The notes: generated from the letters alone by a model not told the origin. A stretch of DNA of 64,000 nucleotides from Lysobacter sp. Root690 (GCF_001427785.1 NZ_LMHM01000011.1:83781-147780), one strand, 5' to 3'; shown: positions 18,196 to 27,693, counted from the first letter of the stretch. Made by a program: numbers and translations.

Positions 18196-18951
18196 TCAGA
18201 TCACAAAGCCGCGCACGTACTCGGCGTACGCCTCGCCGAGCGGTAATTCGAGGTTGCGGCTCAGCCGTCGGCGTTGCGCAGTGATCGCTTCGCCGGTCTT
18301 GGGATCCAACGCGGGCTTTTGGTAATCCTCCCAATGGATCGCCGTGCCGCGCTTCTGCCAGGCCGGCAGATCGTTGAACTGGATGCCGTGCTGGAACAGC
18401 AGTTCGTTCTTTCCGGCGGTGGACAGGCCGAGCAAGGCCTGGTTCGCGGCCTGTGCGCTATCGCCGCGCTTGCGCAGCAGCCAATAGCAATGCGCGCTGA
18501 GCGCATTGCGATGTGCATCCTCATGGCGCCAGCGGAAGTACTCGATCACACTCGCTGTCGAAGGCAATTGCGACACCCGCGCGTCGAAAACACCCACGCC
18601 GCCCAAGCCCAGGCTGAACTTGGCGCTGGCCTCGCCGGCCAGCACCGAGATCAGCTTGCGGGTCTTGCGACCGAAGCTGTTGTCGTCCTGTCGCAGCAGC
18701 AGAGAGATTTCATCGCTCTGGGTATAGCCATACACCGCGCTGACCCCGCACTCCATCAGGTGGGTGACGGTATCGAGCATCAGGTCGCGAAAACAAGGGT
18801 CGAACGGCGCTTCGAACGGCCAGGTTTCCTTGGTAAGGCGGGTGAAGTTCTTGCCGTCCAGGCGTACCACAATATGCAGACCAGGCAGTACGCAGTGGTC
18901 ATGAGCGGTTTCGTAGACGCGCATGCGCGCATCGAGATTTTCGAACTTCAT
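18196..18951 (-). CDS. Thg1-like tRNA 3'-5' polymerase (tRNA-His guanylyltransferase family)
   Basis: A 251-residue Thg1-family protein. The metal-binding residues are visible: D32 in VRLDGKNFTRL, and D80/E81 in GYTQSDEISLLL. A family segment FDARVSQLP follows, and NALSAHCYWLLRKRG lies in the C-terminal half. Eukaryotic Thg1 adds G-1 to tRNA-His. Bacterial Thg1-like proteins extend or repair tRNA 5' ends in the 3'-5' direction in a template-dependent way. The start overlaps the upstream kinase stop as ATGA, so the two are translationally coupled, suggesting a joint RNA-repair role. Confidence 0.92.
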   Translation of the reverse strand: MKFENLDARMRVYETAHDHCVLPGLHIVVRLDGKNFTRLTKETWPFEAPFDPCFRDLMLDTVTHLMECGVSAVYGYTQSDEISLLLRQDDNSFGRKTRKLISVLAGEASAKFSLGLGGVGVFDARVSQLPSTASVIEYFRWRHEDAHRNALSAHCYWLLRKRGDSAQAANQALLGLSTAGKNELLFQHGIQFNDLPAWQKRGTAIHWEDYQKPALDPKTGEAITAQRRRLSRNLELPLGEAYAEYVRGFVI

Positions 18952-19406
18952 CGCACGCCTTCACTTTCAGATTCATAATCGGTCACGATGCAGCCGCCAT
19001 CGCGCACCTGCACCGTGTAGAGCTGTTCGAAGCCTTCCGCCCAGGCCGGCGGTTGCAATCGCTTCAGGGTCGCGCGTATCGCGACCTCCGGCACCCGAGC
19101 CTTGCCCTCGCGCTGGGCGTTGCGCGACAGCAAGTCGTCGTAGGGCACGTCGAAATAATAGCCCCGCACCGCGAAACCATGCTCACGCGCCTGGACGATG
19201 TAAGCGGCGCGTTCGTCGCGGGTCGGGTTTGTGTTATCGACCACGAAGTGCTGTTTCATCTCGAAACAGGCGCGCAGCAACAGCCGCTCGCGATGGCGGG
19301 TCTTGAGCATGTCCAGATTGACCCGCACGTGGGTGGCGAAGAATCGGTCGAGATAAAAACGCGACTTGCCCGCGCCCTGGGCGCCGATGAACAGAACCAT
19401 TTCCAT
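18948..19406 (-). CDS. P-loop kinase resembling the polynucleotide kinase (Pnkp) domain
   Basis: A 152-residue AAA/P-loop kinase. Walker A is GAQGAGKS at residues 8-15. NLDML (D32) matches the phospho-acceptor-binding Asp of T4 Pnk-type kinases. VVDNTNPTRDERAAYI and YYFDVPYDDLLSRNAQREG are typical of that group. It likely phosphorylates a 5' end of RNA or a nucleotide. Coupling to the Thg1-like gene by a 4-base overlap supports RNA repair, which is inferred. The ATG at 19406 is chosen; 19400 and 19439 are alternatives. Confidence 0.8.
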   Translation of the reverse strand: MEMVLFIGAQGAGKSRFYLDRFFATHVRVNLDMLKTRHRERLLLRACFEMKQHFVVDNTNPTRDERAAYIVQAREHGFAVRGYYFDVPYDDLLSRNAQREGKARVPEVAIRATLKRLQPPAWAEGFEQLYTVQVRDGGCIVTDYESESEGVR

Positions 19407-19495
19407 GCCGCGCCGCGCCCGCCCTGACCGTATAGCCATGACTGTACCGGAGCCAGGCGGCATCATGCCGCCCCGGACAGACCGAAGCGCGCGCC

Positions 19496-20353
19496 CTAAT
19501 CCGCCTCGGCCGCCGCCTCGCGCCCCTGCTGCCGGATCAGCGCTTCCTCGCGCGCGTCGTTGATCGCGTGACGCACGCTGTCGACGTCCACCGCCGATTC
19601 GTCGTGGACGAACACGCCGGTCAGTTCGCTGTCCGGATGCAGATCGCCGGCCACGAACAGCGCCCACATTTCCTCGCCGTACCAGGTATCGAGCAGCTCC
19701 GGCGCCCATGCGCCGAGGCTGGCGGTGAGGTTGTTGACGTCGCGCAGCAGCATGGTGCGCGCGGCGTTGTTGCCGGCCGCGCTGACCACCTGCGGGAAAT
19801 CGATGATGACCGGGCCGTCCGGCGCGACCAGCACGTTGTATTCGGACAGATCGCCGTGGATCAGGCCCACGCACAGCATCTTGACCACCTGGCGCACCAG
19901 GAAGCGGTGGAAGCCGCGCGCCTGGTCAGGCGCCAATTCGACCTCGCCCAGGCGCGGCGCCGAATGGCCGTCGGCGTCGGTCACCAGTTCCATCACCAGC
20001 ACGCCGTGGAAATAGCCGTGCGGCTCGGGCACGCGCACGCCGGCCTCGCGCAACTGGTACAGCGCGTCGACCTCGGTGTTCTTCCAGGCGGTTTCCTGCT
20101 GCTTGCGGCCGTATTTGCTGGCTTTGCCGATCGCGCGCGCCTCGCGGCTGCCGCGCACCTTGCGCCCTTCCTGATACTGCACGCGCTGCTGGAAGCTGCG
20201 CTGGGCCATGTCCTTGTACACCTTGGCGCAGCGGATCTCGTCGCCGCAGCGCACGACATACACCGCGGCTTCCTTGCCGCTCTTGAGCGGGCGCATCACT
20301 TCGTCGATCACGCCGTCGTCGATCAGCGCCTGCAAACCGGGTGGAGTCTTCAT
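19496..20353 (-). CDS. RIO-type serine/threonine kinase (RIO1 family)
   Basis: A 285-residue RIO kinase. It shows the nucleotide-binding segment SGKEAAVYVVRC, catalytic HGDLSEYNVLV, and the metal Asp in IIDFPQ. RIO kinases are linked to ribosome maturation in archaea and eukaryotes. Bacterial members are poorly understood, and some act in stress response. It lies 89 bases upstream of the kinase-Thg1 pair on the same strand and may be co-transcribed. It is divergent from the pseudouridine synthase at 20450, so this neighbourhood is rich in RNA-related functions. Confidence 0.9.
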   Translation of the reverse strand: MKTPPGLQALIDDGVIDEVMRPLKSGKEAAVYVVRCGDEIRCAKVYKDMAQRSFQQRVQYQEGRKVRGSREARAIGKASKYGRKQQETAWKNTEVDALYQLREAGVRVPEPHGYFHGVLVMELVTDADGHSAPRLGEVELAPDQARGFHRFLVRQVVKMLCVGLIHGDLSEYNVLVAPDGPVIIDFPQVVSAAGNNAARTMLLRDVNNLTASLGAWAPELLDTWYGEEMWALFVAGDLHPDSELTGVFVHDESAVDVDSVRHAINDAREEALIRQQGREAAAEAD

Positions 20354-20449
20354 ATCGTCCTGTGAGTGAAGCCGTCGCCGGTTGCGGGGGATTTCCGGCG
20401 CGACAGGCGTATATCTTTACACTTGCCGCTTCCCACATCGACTTTCCTC

Positions 20450-21160
20450 ATGTCCGAACCCGTCCGACTCGATAAATGCCTGGCCGAATTGATCGGTTGT
20501 TCACGCGCGCAGGCCCAGCAATACATCGAGGGCGGCTGGGTCCGGGTCGATGGCAAGGTGGTCGAGGAGCCGCAGGCGCCGATCATGGCCCAGCGGGTCG
20601 AATTGGACCCCGATGCGCGGGCCGAGCCCGCCGAGCCGGCCACCATGCTGCTGCACAAGCCGGCCGGGCTGCCGTTCAACGAGAGCGCCCGCCTGGTCGT
20701 GCCGGTCAACCACGCCGAGGGCGATATGTCGGGGGTGCGCCGGCTCAAGCGCCATTTCCAGCATCTGGCCCCGCTGATGCCGCTCGATGCCGACGCCAGC
20801 GGGCTGGTGGTGCTGACCCAGGACCCGCGCGTGCGGCGCAGGCTGAACGAGGATTACGCGCAGCTCGAACAGGAGTTCCTGGTCGAGGTCAACGGTCAGC
20901 TCGCGCCATACGGGTTGAAGAAGCTCGCCCACGGCCTGAATTACCTTGGCCGCCCGCTGCCGCCGTGCAAGGTCAGCTGGCAGAACGAGATCCGGCTGCG
21001 GTTCGCGGTCAAGAACGTGCAACCGGGCCAGTTGCGGCACGTCTGCGGCGAGGTCGGCCTGGAGGTGGTATCGACCAGACGCCTGCGTATCGGCCGCATT
21101 CCGCTGAGCAAGATGCCGGTCGGCGAATGGCGCTATCTGCCGGTCGACGAGCGCTTCTGA
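20450..21160 (+). CDS. rRNA pseudouridine synthase, RsuA/RluB/E/F family
   Basis: A 236-residue protein with an N-terminal S4 RNA-binding domain ([20 protein letters not shown]) and a pseudouridine synthase domain whose catalytic Asp lies in [13 protein letters not shown]. The closest group is the large-subunit RluF/RluB type. The target uridine cannot be decided from sequence alone. The ATG at 20450 begins the S4 domain; an upstream in-frame ATG at 20366 would intrude on the divergent RIO promoter. Confidence 0.88.
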   Translation: MSEPVRLDKCLAELIGCSRAQAQQYIEGGWVRVDGKVVEEPQAPIMAQRVELDPDARAEPAEPATMLLHKPAGLPFNESARLVVPVNHAEGDMSGVRRLKRHFQHLAPLMPLDADASGLVVLTQDPRVRRRLNEDYAQLEQEFLVEVNGQLAPYGLKKLAHGLNYLGRPLPPCKVSWQNEIRLRFAVKNVQPGQLRHVCGEVGLEVVSTRRLRIGRIPLSKMPVGEWRYLPVDERF

Positions 21161-21275
21161 CGCCGATTCGCGGGCGTCGTCGCGCCCCATCCTGCGCGCC
21201 CTCACCTACCACCCGCGCATTAGTCGATGGCAGGTACTAAACTGCCGGCCATCGCCCAGTGACGAGGTAATCGAG

Positions 21276-22484
21276 TTGATCATTCAGCCCAAGGTTCGCG
21301 GCTTCATTTGCACCACCACGCATCCGCTCGGCTGCGAACTCAATGTCCGCGATCAGATCAACGCCACCGTCGCCCGCGGCGTGCGCGCAGACGGTCCGAA
21401 GAAAGTGTTGGTGATCGGCGCGTCCAGCGGCTACGGCCTGGCCGCGCGCATCACCGCCGCGTTCGGTTTCGGCGCCGACACCCTCGGCGTGTTCTTCGAA
21501 AAGCCCGGCACCGACAAGAAGCCCGGCACCGCCGGCTGGTACAACTCGGCCGCGTTCGACAAGTTCGCCAAGGCCAAGGGGCTGTACAGCAAGTCGATCA
21601 ACGGCGACGCGTTTTCCGACGAAGCGCGCGCCCAGGTGATCGAGCTGATCAAGAACGAAATGGGCGGCCAGGTCGACCTGATCGTCTACTCGCTGGCCTC
21701 GCCGGTGCGCAAGCTGCCGGGCGGCGGCGAACTCAAGCGCTCGGCGCTCAAGACCATCGGCGAGCCCTACACCTCGACCGCGATCGACACCAACAAGGAC
21801 ACCATCATCCAGGCCACGGTCGAACCGGCGACCGAGCAGGAAATCGAAGACACCGTGACGGTGATGGGCGGCCAGGACTGGGAACTGTGGATCGACGCGC
21901 TCGAACGCGCCGACGCGCTGGCGCCGCGCGCGCGCACGGTCGCCTTCAGCTACATCGGCACCGAGATCACCTGGCCGATCTACTGGCACGGCGCGCTCGG
22001 CAAGGCCAAGGTCGACCTCGACCAGACCGCGCAGCGACTCGATGCGCGCCTGAGCCAGAAGCTCGGCGGCGGCGCCAACGTCGCGGTGCTCAAGTCGGTC
22101 GTCACCCAGGCCAGTTCAGCGATCCCGGTGATGCCGCTGTACATCTCGCTGGTGTTCAAGGTGATGAAGGAAAAAGGCCTGCACGAAGGCCCGATCGATC
22201 AACTCGACCGCCTGCTGCGCGAACGCATGTACCGCCAGGACGGTCAGGCGCCGGAAACCGATTCGGAAAACCGCCTGCGCCTGGACGATTGGGAACTGCG
22301 CGAGGACGTGCAGAGCGAATGCAAGGCGCTGTGGCCGCAGGTGACCACCGAGACCTTGTTCCAGCTCACCGACTACGCCAGCTATAAGCACGAGTTCCTC
22401 AAGCTGTTCGGTTTCGAGCGCGACGATGTCGACTACAGCGCCGAAGTCGACCCCGAGGTCAGCTTCGACTGCATCGAGCTGTAA
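21276..22484 (+). CDS. fabV: Trans-2-enoyl-ACP/CoA reductase FabV
   Basis: A 402-residue NADH-dependent enoyl reductase that completes each fatty-acid elongation cycle and is usually insensitive to triclosan. It begins [20 protein letters not shown], the canonical FabV N-terminus, which shows that translation starts at a TTG at 21276 with GAGGTAA upstream. The cofactor loop [12 protein letters not shown] lies at residues 48-59. The active-site Tyr-x8-Lys is Y236 and K245 in [10 protein letters not shown]. The full family length is present. It stands alone between the pseudouridine synthase and a convergent VOC gene. Confidence 0.97.
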   Translation: MIIQPKVRGFICTTTHPLGCELNVRDQINATVARGVRADGPKKVLVIGASSGYGLAARITAAFGFGADTLGVFFEKPGTDKKPGTAGWYNSAAFDKFAKAKGLYSKSINGDAFSDEARAQVIELIKNEMGGQVDLIVYSLASPVRKLPGGGELKRSALKTIGEPYTSTAIDTNKDTIIQATVEPATEQEIEDTVTVMGGQDWELWIDALERADALAPRARTVAFSYIGTEITWPIYWHGALGKAKVDLDQTAQRLDARLSQKLGGGANVAVLKSVVTQASSAIPVMPLYISLVFKVMKEKGLHEGPIDQLDRLLRERMYRQDGQAPETDSENRLRLDDWELREDVQSECKALWPQVTTETLFQLTDYASYKHEFLKLFGFERDDVDYSAEVDPEVSFDCIEL

Positions 22485-22578
22485 GCCGCGGAACCAGCAC
22501 ACAGCGTCCGGCCCTTGCGATGCAGGGGCTGGAACCGCTTCCGCGTTGCATTGCGCACCCGTCCTGCGCCGTAATCGT

Positions 22579-22605
22579 GAATCGCCGCGTCGAACGCGGC
22601 GATTC
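22579..22605. terminator. Bidirectional terminator-like hairpin between fabV and VOC gene
   Basis: GAATCGCCGCG at 22579-22589 pairs perfectly over 11 bases with CGCGGCGATTC at 22595-22605, with a 5-base loop. It sits in the 145-base convergent gap. The stem base is AT-rich, but there is no long T-run. Confidence 0.5.
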
Positions 22606-22629
22606 GCGCGTAGGCCGTCCGCCTGCCCC

Positions 22630-23010
22630 TCACTCCATCGAATGCACGCCGATCGTATTGCCTTCGGTATCGGTCAGCAGCGCCGCGAAGCCGTACTCGC
22701 CGAGGGAGAACTTGTCCTTGTCGACCGTGCCTCCATGGGCGACCGCACGCCCGGCTTCGACCGCGCAATCGGCCGACATGAAGTACACGATCGTGCCGCT
22801 GCCGCCCACCGGCGCGCCCGGCATATGCACCAGCGCGCCCGACGCGCCGTTGCTCTGATCCATCGCACCGGGGAACGCCCACATCTGCCAATCGGCATCG
22901 GGACCTTCGAGTTTTTCCAGCATGAGCGCGAACACGCCCTCGTAGAACGCGCGGGCACGCTCGATGTCGTTGACGTAGATCTCGAACCAACCTACCGGCT
23001 TGACTTGCAT
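22630..23010 (-). CDS. VOC-family protein (glyoxalase/bleomycin-resistance fold)
   Basis: A 126-residue protein of the vicinal-oxygen-chelate superfamily, with two beta-alpha-beta modules (VGWFEIYVNDIERARAFYEG at the start and a repeat from about residue 68). It ends FAALLTDTEGNTIGVHSME, where the Glu is a usual metal ligand. It is similar to PhnB/YdhR-like VOC proteins of unknown substrate. The ATG at 23010 has an AAGGAG site 7 bases upstream. Confidence 0.9.
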   Translation of the reverse strand: MQVKPVGWFEIYVNDIERARAFYEGVFALMLEKLEGPDADWQMWAFPGAMDQSNGASGALVHMPGAPVGGSGTIVYFMSADCAVEAGRAVAHGGTVDKDKFSLGEYGFAALLTDTEGNTIGVHSME

Positions 23011-23250
23011 GGCATCGCTCCTTAACGGGTGGGAATCGTGGAAAACCGCATGGCTTCCACTAAGGCGACGATCAAGCAGCGGCCGAATCGACACTGCCGC
23101 GAAAAAACTTCGCGCGGGCGCGGCGGCCGGAATCGCTAGCGCGGCCGTTGCGGGTCGTTGTAGACAAGTGGCTATGCGATTGTCCGGCAATCCCGTGTCG
23201 TCGGAGCCAGCACCATCATGGGACCCCGCCGCGATGCGGCGTCCGCGCCG

Positions 23251-23820
23251 CTATAAGGTATCGACGATCCGCCGCCGGCTATTTTTAACTTGCTTGCGCT
23301 GCTGCGCGAGCTTGTCGCGGAAATAGTCGGCCGAAGCCAGAATCGCCGCCCGCGCCTGCTCTTTCTGTTCCGCCGGCGCCGCGTCCAGCCGCGCGGCCAG
23401 CTCGTGAAACTGGCCGATCAACTCGTCGAGATCGTCGATGACCGCGCGCTCACCGTTCTTGAGATGCTCGATCAATTGCGGAATTTCGCTATAAGAACCC
23501 AGCGATACCGAAAACCGGGTCGGATCGAACATCTGCCCGAACTTGTCGGCCAGCTGATACAGCCCCGCGCAAATGTGGTGCTCGTGGTAACTGCCCATCA
23601 GCTTGGATCGCGCGTCGTACAGATAGGCAGCGAGTTCGTGATCGTCCTTGGAAAAGCGCACTCCGACCAAATACGAATCGGCCAGAGACAATGCCCGATC
23701 GAGTTCGTCGGCCAACTGCCCGGTTACGTCGCGAATCTGCTGCCGCGCCGCGGCATTGGCGCCGGCGCCGAGGGTGATGAGGGATTTGCCTGCTTCCAGA
23801 AAGGCTTTGATCGTCGACAT
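23251..23820 (-). CDS. Hypothetical helical protein
   Basis: A 189-residue soluble protein that I do not recognise. It lacks a signal peptide or membrane segments, appears largely alpha-helical, and has a charged C-terminus (AQQRKQVKNSRRR). A patch HEHHICAGLY near residue 78 contains three His and a Cys. AAGGA lies upstream of the ATG at 23820. It stands alone on the minus strand, divergent from the possible nuclease gene at 24105. Confidence 0.65.
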   Translation of the reverse strand: MSTIKAFLEAGKSLITLGAGANAAARQQIRDVTGQLADELDRALSLADSYLVGVRFSKDDHELAAYLYDARSKLMGSYHEHHICAGLYQLADKFGQMFDPTRFSVSLGSYSEIPQLIEHLKNGERAVIDDLDELIGQFHELAARLDAAPAEQKEQARAAILASADYFRDKLAQQRKQVKNSRRRIVDTL

Positions 23821-24104
23821 GTCGCATCCTTGGACGGGTGATGGCCGGATCGGTTCGTGCAACAGCGTCGCGCCGTCGGCTCATCTGCGATCTCTGCTTG
23901 CGGAAACGTGACGGCAAGCCGGAAGCGGTCACACGGCCAGGTTTAGACGGGCACAAAGAGATATCTCACCGGTCAAGCAACGTCGCCGCCAGCCGGCTCA
24001 GGTCACGGCATCGATCCGGATCAACTTGCAATCGCGCGCCTGTTGGACCGAGTATTTCTCGTCTGCAAACGTATTCCTTGCTCGTGTTGATCATCGAGGC
24101 GGTC

Positions 24105-24860
24105 ATGGCAGAGTTCGATTACCTGGAATACAGCCTCATCAGCGAGCACATCGCGGCCGAGCACAAATCGGCGCGCGCCTGCATTCACAACGACTCGGTC
24201 GCCGAAATCGAACAAGTAGGCGAAGCGATACTCGACTCCAGCCTGGTCGCCGTCACGAAGGATCGCTTGCTTCTCCAGCAAGAAGGCGCGGTAAACAGCG
24301 CGATAAGGCGCCATCTGATCGACAGCGGCTTCGGGATACTCACCAAGGACAAAAGCGGCGCCTGCTTTTTTCAACTAGGGAACAACATCACGCCGGCCGG
24401 TGATTTCCCGGTCACTTCCGACTCAATACCGGACGTGATCTTCGACCGCGACGGAAAACGGATCGAACTGAAGACCACCGCGCTTTTCGTATCGAAAAGC
24501 GCGATTCCGGAGGATTTCTTCAGCAAGGATCTGAACCAACTGACCGATCGCGACCAGGAACAGGACCGCAACCATTGGGAAGGCGCTTCGCGCGACTACC
24601 GCAACGCGGAAATGGCGTTGATCATCGGGGATCGGGACATCATCGTCCGCGACAAAAAACTCAACGCCTTGCTGGGCAAGAAGTTCTGGGCCGAACCGGG
24701 CTTGTCGTACAACCGCCACACGGGCGTAAATGGCACCTGCTTTATCGTGCGGTCGGCTCACTACGATCAGCCTTTGTCGATCACGGACAAGAAAGGAAAT
24801 AACCGCGTCATTCTCGAGGCCATGGCGATCCTTGCGTTTCCCGCCCGCAAAGACTGGTAA
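24105..24860 (+). CDS. Putative PD-(D/E)xK-fold nuclease, orphan
   Basis: A 251-residue protein with no full-length match that I recognise. Mid-protein, SIPDVIFDRDGKRIELKTT spaces a PD from an ELK by about ten residues. That is the layout of the PD-(D/E)xK catalytic core of many restriction-type nucleases. Downstream Lys-rich segments (VRDKKLNALLGKKFW) could contact DNA. No methyltransferase or partner gene adjoins it. The base composition is less GC-rich than its neighbours, hinting at transfer. The ATG at 24105 has a GAGGCGG site. The nuclease assignment is a motif-based inference. Confidence 0.6.
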   Translation: MAEFDYLEYSLISEHIAAEHKSARACIHNDSVAEIEQVGEAILDSSLVAVTKDRLLLQQEGAVNSAIRRHLIDSGFGILTKDKSGACFFQLGNNITPAGDFPVTSDSIPDVIFDRDGKRIELKTTALFVSKSAIPEDFFSKDLNQLTDRDQEQDRNHWEGASRDYRNAEMALIIGDRDIIVRDKKLNALLGKKFWAEPGLSYNRHTGVNGTCFIVRSAHYDQPLSITDKKGNNRVILEAMAILAFPARKDW

Positions 24861-25037
24861 GTCAGATCGCATCGCGCAGAACACAACGGCCGAAAGCTCA
24901 CGGACGCTCGCAGCGCATCCAGTGGCGCGGCAATGCGCCATCCCTCATCCGGTGCGCCGTCGCCCGTACACGGAACCTACACCAGCCCCGTCAGGAAATG
25001 AGATAGCTTGTTGCCGGACCTCAACCGGGAATTCGCC

Positions 25038-25418
25038 ATGAACCTCGCACTTCCGCTATTAGGCGCTGCCTTGCTGCTCGGATCATCCACTGCTGCACTG
25101 GCGCAAGAAAATAATTTCAATGTCACTTATCACGTCGAGCGCACGCCCGCCGCTCGATTGAGCCTGGACACCTGCAGCGGCGTCGTGACCAAGGCCGCGC
25201 AGCGCGCCGGATTGCGCGCCAATTCGCAGAGCACTCCGGGCAAACTCGTGACCGTCGTGGGCGGGTCCGAATCCAGCGGAACGTTTGTCGTTCATTGCAT
25301 TGCAGTCGATGACAAGACCGTCAGCGTAGTGCAAGGCATCGACTATCAACCGCAGAAAGGCGCGCTCGGCAGATTTGCCGATCAGGCGTTCGCCGCGCTG
25401 AAGGCGGCTGTGAAATAG
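25038..25418 (+). CDS. Small secreted protein of unknown function (possibly DUF6180-like)
   Basis: A 126-residue protein with a clear signal peptide (MNLALPLLGAALLLGSSTAA, likely cut after ALA-Q). The mature part has two Cys that could form a disulfide (DTCSGVV and VVHCIAV). It is similar, from memory, to small periplasmic proteins in a DUF family (possibly DUF6180); no function is known. The ATG at 25038 is preferred over 25008 because it directly begins the signal peptide. No operon partners. Confidence 0.75.
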   Translation: MNLALPLLGAALLLGSSTAALAQENNFNVTYHVERTPAARLSLDTCSGVVTKAAQRAGLRANSQSTPGKLVTVVGGSESSGTFVVHCIAVDDKTVSVVQGIDYQPQKGALGRFADQAFAALKAAVK

Positions 25419-25735
25419 CTGCCTCAACACGCTTGCGCTTCGGCGGCGTGACCTATTCCAGACGCAGTCGCCAGATCGACGGCAGACCTTTCGTATTCAC
25501 TGGCGACAGGACGCCGGCTGCCCATATGCCGACCGCGATCATGTCGGGCAACGCGTTCCATCGTCGTTAGCGACCCGTGGGATTCGCGCGCATGCGGCTG
25601 CGACGACATGTCAGCCTAGGGGCGCGCGTTTCAATTGGGTCGAGGTAACTATGGATCAGCCACCAAGACCGTTCAGTCGCCGAGCACCAGCAGGACTCGC
25701 CACCAGAGACGACGACGCCATCAAGCCAGGGACGA
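25419..25735. other. Intergenic region, no supported gene
   Basis: About 315 bases between the small secreted protein and tRNA-Ser. Nothing with a recognisable domain, repeat or terminator was seen. Confidence 0.45.
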
Positions 25736-25825
25736 TGGCGGAGAGAGTGGGATTCGAACCCACGGAAGGTTTGACCCTTCGGCGGTTTTCAAGACCGCTG
25801 CCTTAAACCACTCGGCCATCTCTCC
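25736..25825 (-). tRNA. tRNA-Ser (anticodon UGA)
   Basis: A 90-base class II tRNA with acceptor arms GGAGAGA and TCTCTCC, discriminator G and an encoded CCA at 25738-25736. The anticodon loop CTTGAAA gives UGA, which reads UCA. The long variable arm and the GTTCGAATC T-loop are intact. Confidence 0.97.
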
Positions 25826-25979
25826 GTAATTACAGCTCCCCGGGTACGCACGAAGGCGATCTCCGGCGACCGATCATCGCGCGTTCGGCGGTTAAGCCCA
25901 AACGCCGGATCGATCAGGGACGGCCCGTTGCGGTGCCGCCCCCAAGGCGCCCGGTCTGGACCGGGCGCGGGGCATTCTC

Positions 25980-26990
25980 TCATGCCGGAGCGGAAATCTT
26001 CACCGGCTTGTCGTGCTTCTTGCCGTCGCGGCCGGCGATGCTGTCGGGGCACGGGATACCCTTGATGTCGCTGCATTGCAGGCGCGCGGATTCGACCAGG
26101 GACGGGGCCTTCTCGGCCAGGAAATCGATGAACACCCGCACCGCCGGCAACAGGCCACGGCGCGAGGCGAATACGGCGTGGAAGATGCCCTGCGGCAGGC
26201 GCCAGTTCGGCAGCACCACTTCCAGTTCGCCGCGGCGCACGGCTTCGGCACAGACGGTCTCGGGCAGCAGGGTGATGCCCACGCCCTGCTCGGCCAGCGC
26301 CATCAGCATCGGGAAATCGAAACCCATCACCCGCGGTTTGAGTTCGACCTTGCGCACTTCGCCGTCCGGGCCGTGCAGCTCCCAGCGCTGGCGAGCGTCG
26401 TCTTCGCTGATGCTCAGGGTGACGTGATCGGACAGTTCGTCGGGATTGGTCGGGCGGCCCATGCGGGTCAGGTACTTCGGGCTGGCGACCAGCAGCTCCT
26501 GGATCTGGCCGAAGCTGCGCATCACCAGGCTGCCGTCGTCGTCGAGCTTGGAGCGCACGCGCAAGGCAACGTCGATGCCTTCGTTGATGATGTCGACCCG
26601 GCGGTTGCTGACGTGCAGCTGCACGCGCACCTGTGGGTATTTGGCCAAAAATTCGGGCAGCAGCTTGGGAATCTGCTGCTGGGCCAGACCGACCGGCACG
26701 CTGACCCGGATCACCCCGCGCGGCTCGGCGCTGAGGCGGTCGACCACTTCGCGCGCGGCCTGGGCCTCGGCCAGCATCGACTGGGCGTGGCGATAGACGC
26801 TGTTGCCGACTTCGGTGACGGCGAAACGGCGGGTCGATCGTTGCAGCAGGCGCACGCCCAGGTCGGTTTCCAGCTGGCTGATGCGGCGGCTCAGGCGCGA
26901 CTTGGGAATGCCCAGCGCGCGTTCCGCGGCGGCGAACCCGGCGTGGTCGACGACCATGGCGAAGTAGTACAGGTCATTCAGATCGTGCAT
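25980..26990 (-). CDS. LysR-family transcriptional regulator
   Basis: A 336-residue LysR regulator of the CrgA/YafC-like group. The N-terminal helix-turn-helix is LNDLYYFAMVVDHAGFAAAE with IPKSRLSRRISQLETDLGVR. A substrate-binding domain follows (residues ~90-295), then a C-terminal tail with CSDIKGIPCPDS and several Lys. It is divergent from the azoreductase at 27115 with about 125 bases between them, so it is the likely regulator of that gene. Such pairs respond to quinone or electrophile stress in other bacteria. Confidence 0.92.
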   Translation of the reverse strand: MHDLNDLYYFAMVVDHAGFAAAERALGIPKSRLSRRISQLETDLGVRLLQRSTRRFAVTEVGNSVYRHAQSMLAEAQAAREVVDRLSAEPRGVIRVSVPVGLAQQQIPKLLPEFLAKYPQVRVQLHVSNRRVDIINEGIDVALRVRSKLDDDGSLVMRSFGQIQELLVASPKYLTRMGRPTNPDELSDHVTLSISEDDARQRWELHGPDGEVRKVELKPRVMGFDFPMLMALAEQGVGITLLPETVCAEAVRRGELEVVLPNWRLPQGIFHAVFASRRGLLPAVRVFIDFLAEKAPSLVESARLQCSDIKGIPCPDSIAGRDGKKHDKPVKISAPA

Positions 26991-27114
26991 GACGGAAGTT
27001 CCAATAATAGAACAATTAGTGATATTGAAGCAGCTTTATCCCACTGACGCAACGACGCAGACTTTGCTCCAACGCGGCGATGCCCGCATCAGACGACCCA
27101 TCGAGGTCATAGAA

Positions 27115-27693
27115 ATGAAGCTCCTGCACATCGATTCAAGCGCTCTGGGCGCAAATTCCGTGACTCGCGAGCTGTCCGCCGCGGTGGCAACGCGGTGGCT
27201 GGACGCCCTGCCCGGTCTGAGCATCGATTATCGCGACCTCGACGCCGATCCGATCCCGCATCTTACCGGTCGTTCCCTGGCTGGGGCGGATCCGGCCGAA
27301 ACCGAGGCTTCCGAGCGCATCGTGCAACAATTCCTCGACGCCGATGTGATTGTTTTGGGCGTGCCGATGTACAACTTCGGCATCCCTTCGACGCTCAAGG
27401 CGTGGATCGACCGGGTCGCGGTCGCGGGCAAGACCTTCCGCTACACCGCCGATGGCCCCGAAGGCCTGGCCAAGGGCAAGCGCGCGATCATCGTCAGCGG
27501 CCGCGGCGGCCTGCACAGCGGCCAGCCCAGCGATTTCCAGGAGACCTACCTGCGTCACGTGCTCGGCTTCATTGGCGTGACCGATGTCGAGTTCGTGCGT
27601 GCCGAAGGTGTGGCTTACTCGCCACAGCATCGTGCCGACGCGCTCGCTGCGGCGCACGCTTCCATCCCGCTGCCGCAACGACGCGCGGCGTGA
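27115..27693 (+). CDS. azoR: FMN-dependent NADH-azoreductase / quinone reductase
   Basis: A 192-residue flavodoxin-fold enzyme. It begins MKLLHIDSSALGANSVTREL, where the FMN phosphate binds. VPMYNFGIPSTLKAWIDRV is the AzoR/AcpD family signature. The enzyme reduces quinones and azo compounds with NADH. The ATG at 27115 follows a GAGGT site. The frame is open further upstream, but that part lies in the regulator-promoter gap. A strong terminator follows at 27775. Confidence 0.93.
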   Translation: MKLLHIDSSALGANSVTRELSAAVATRWLDALPGLSIDYRDLDADPIPHLTGRSLAGADPAETEASERIVQQFLDADVIVLGVPMYNFGIPSTLKAWIDRVAVAGKTFRYTADGPEGLAKGKRAIIVSGRGGLHSGQPSDFQETYLRHVLGFIGVTDVEFVRAEGVAYSPQHRADALAAAHASIPLPQRRAA

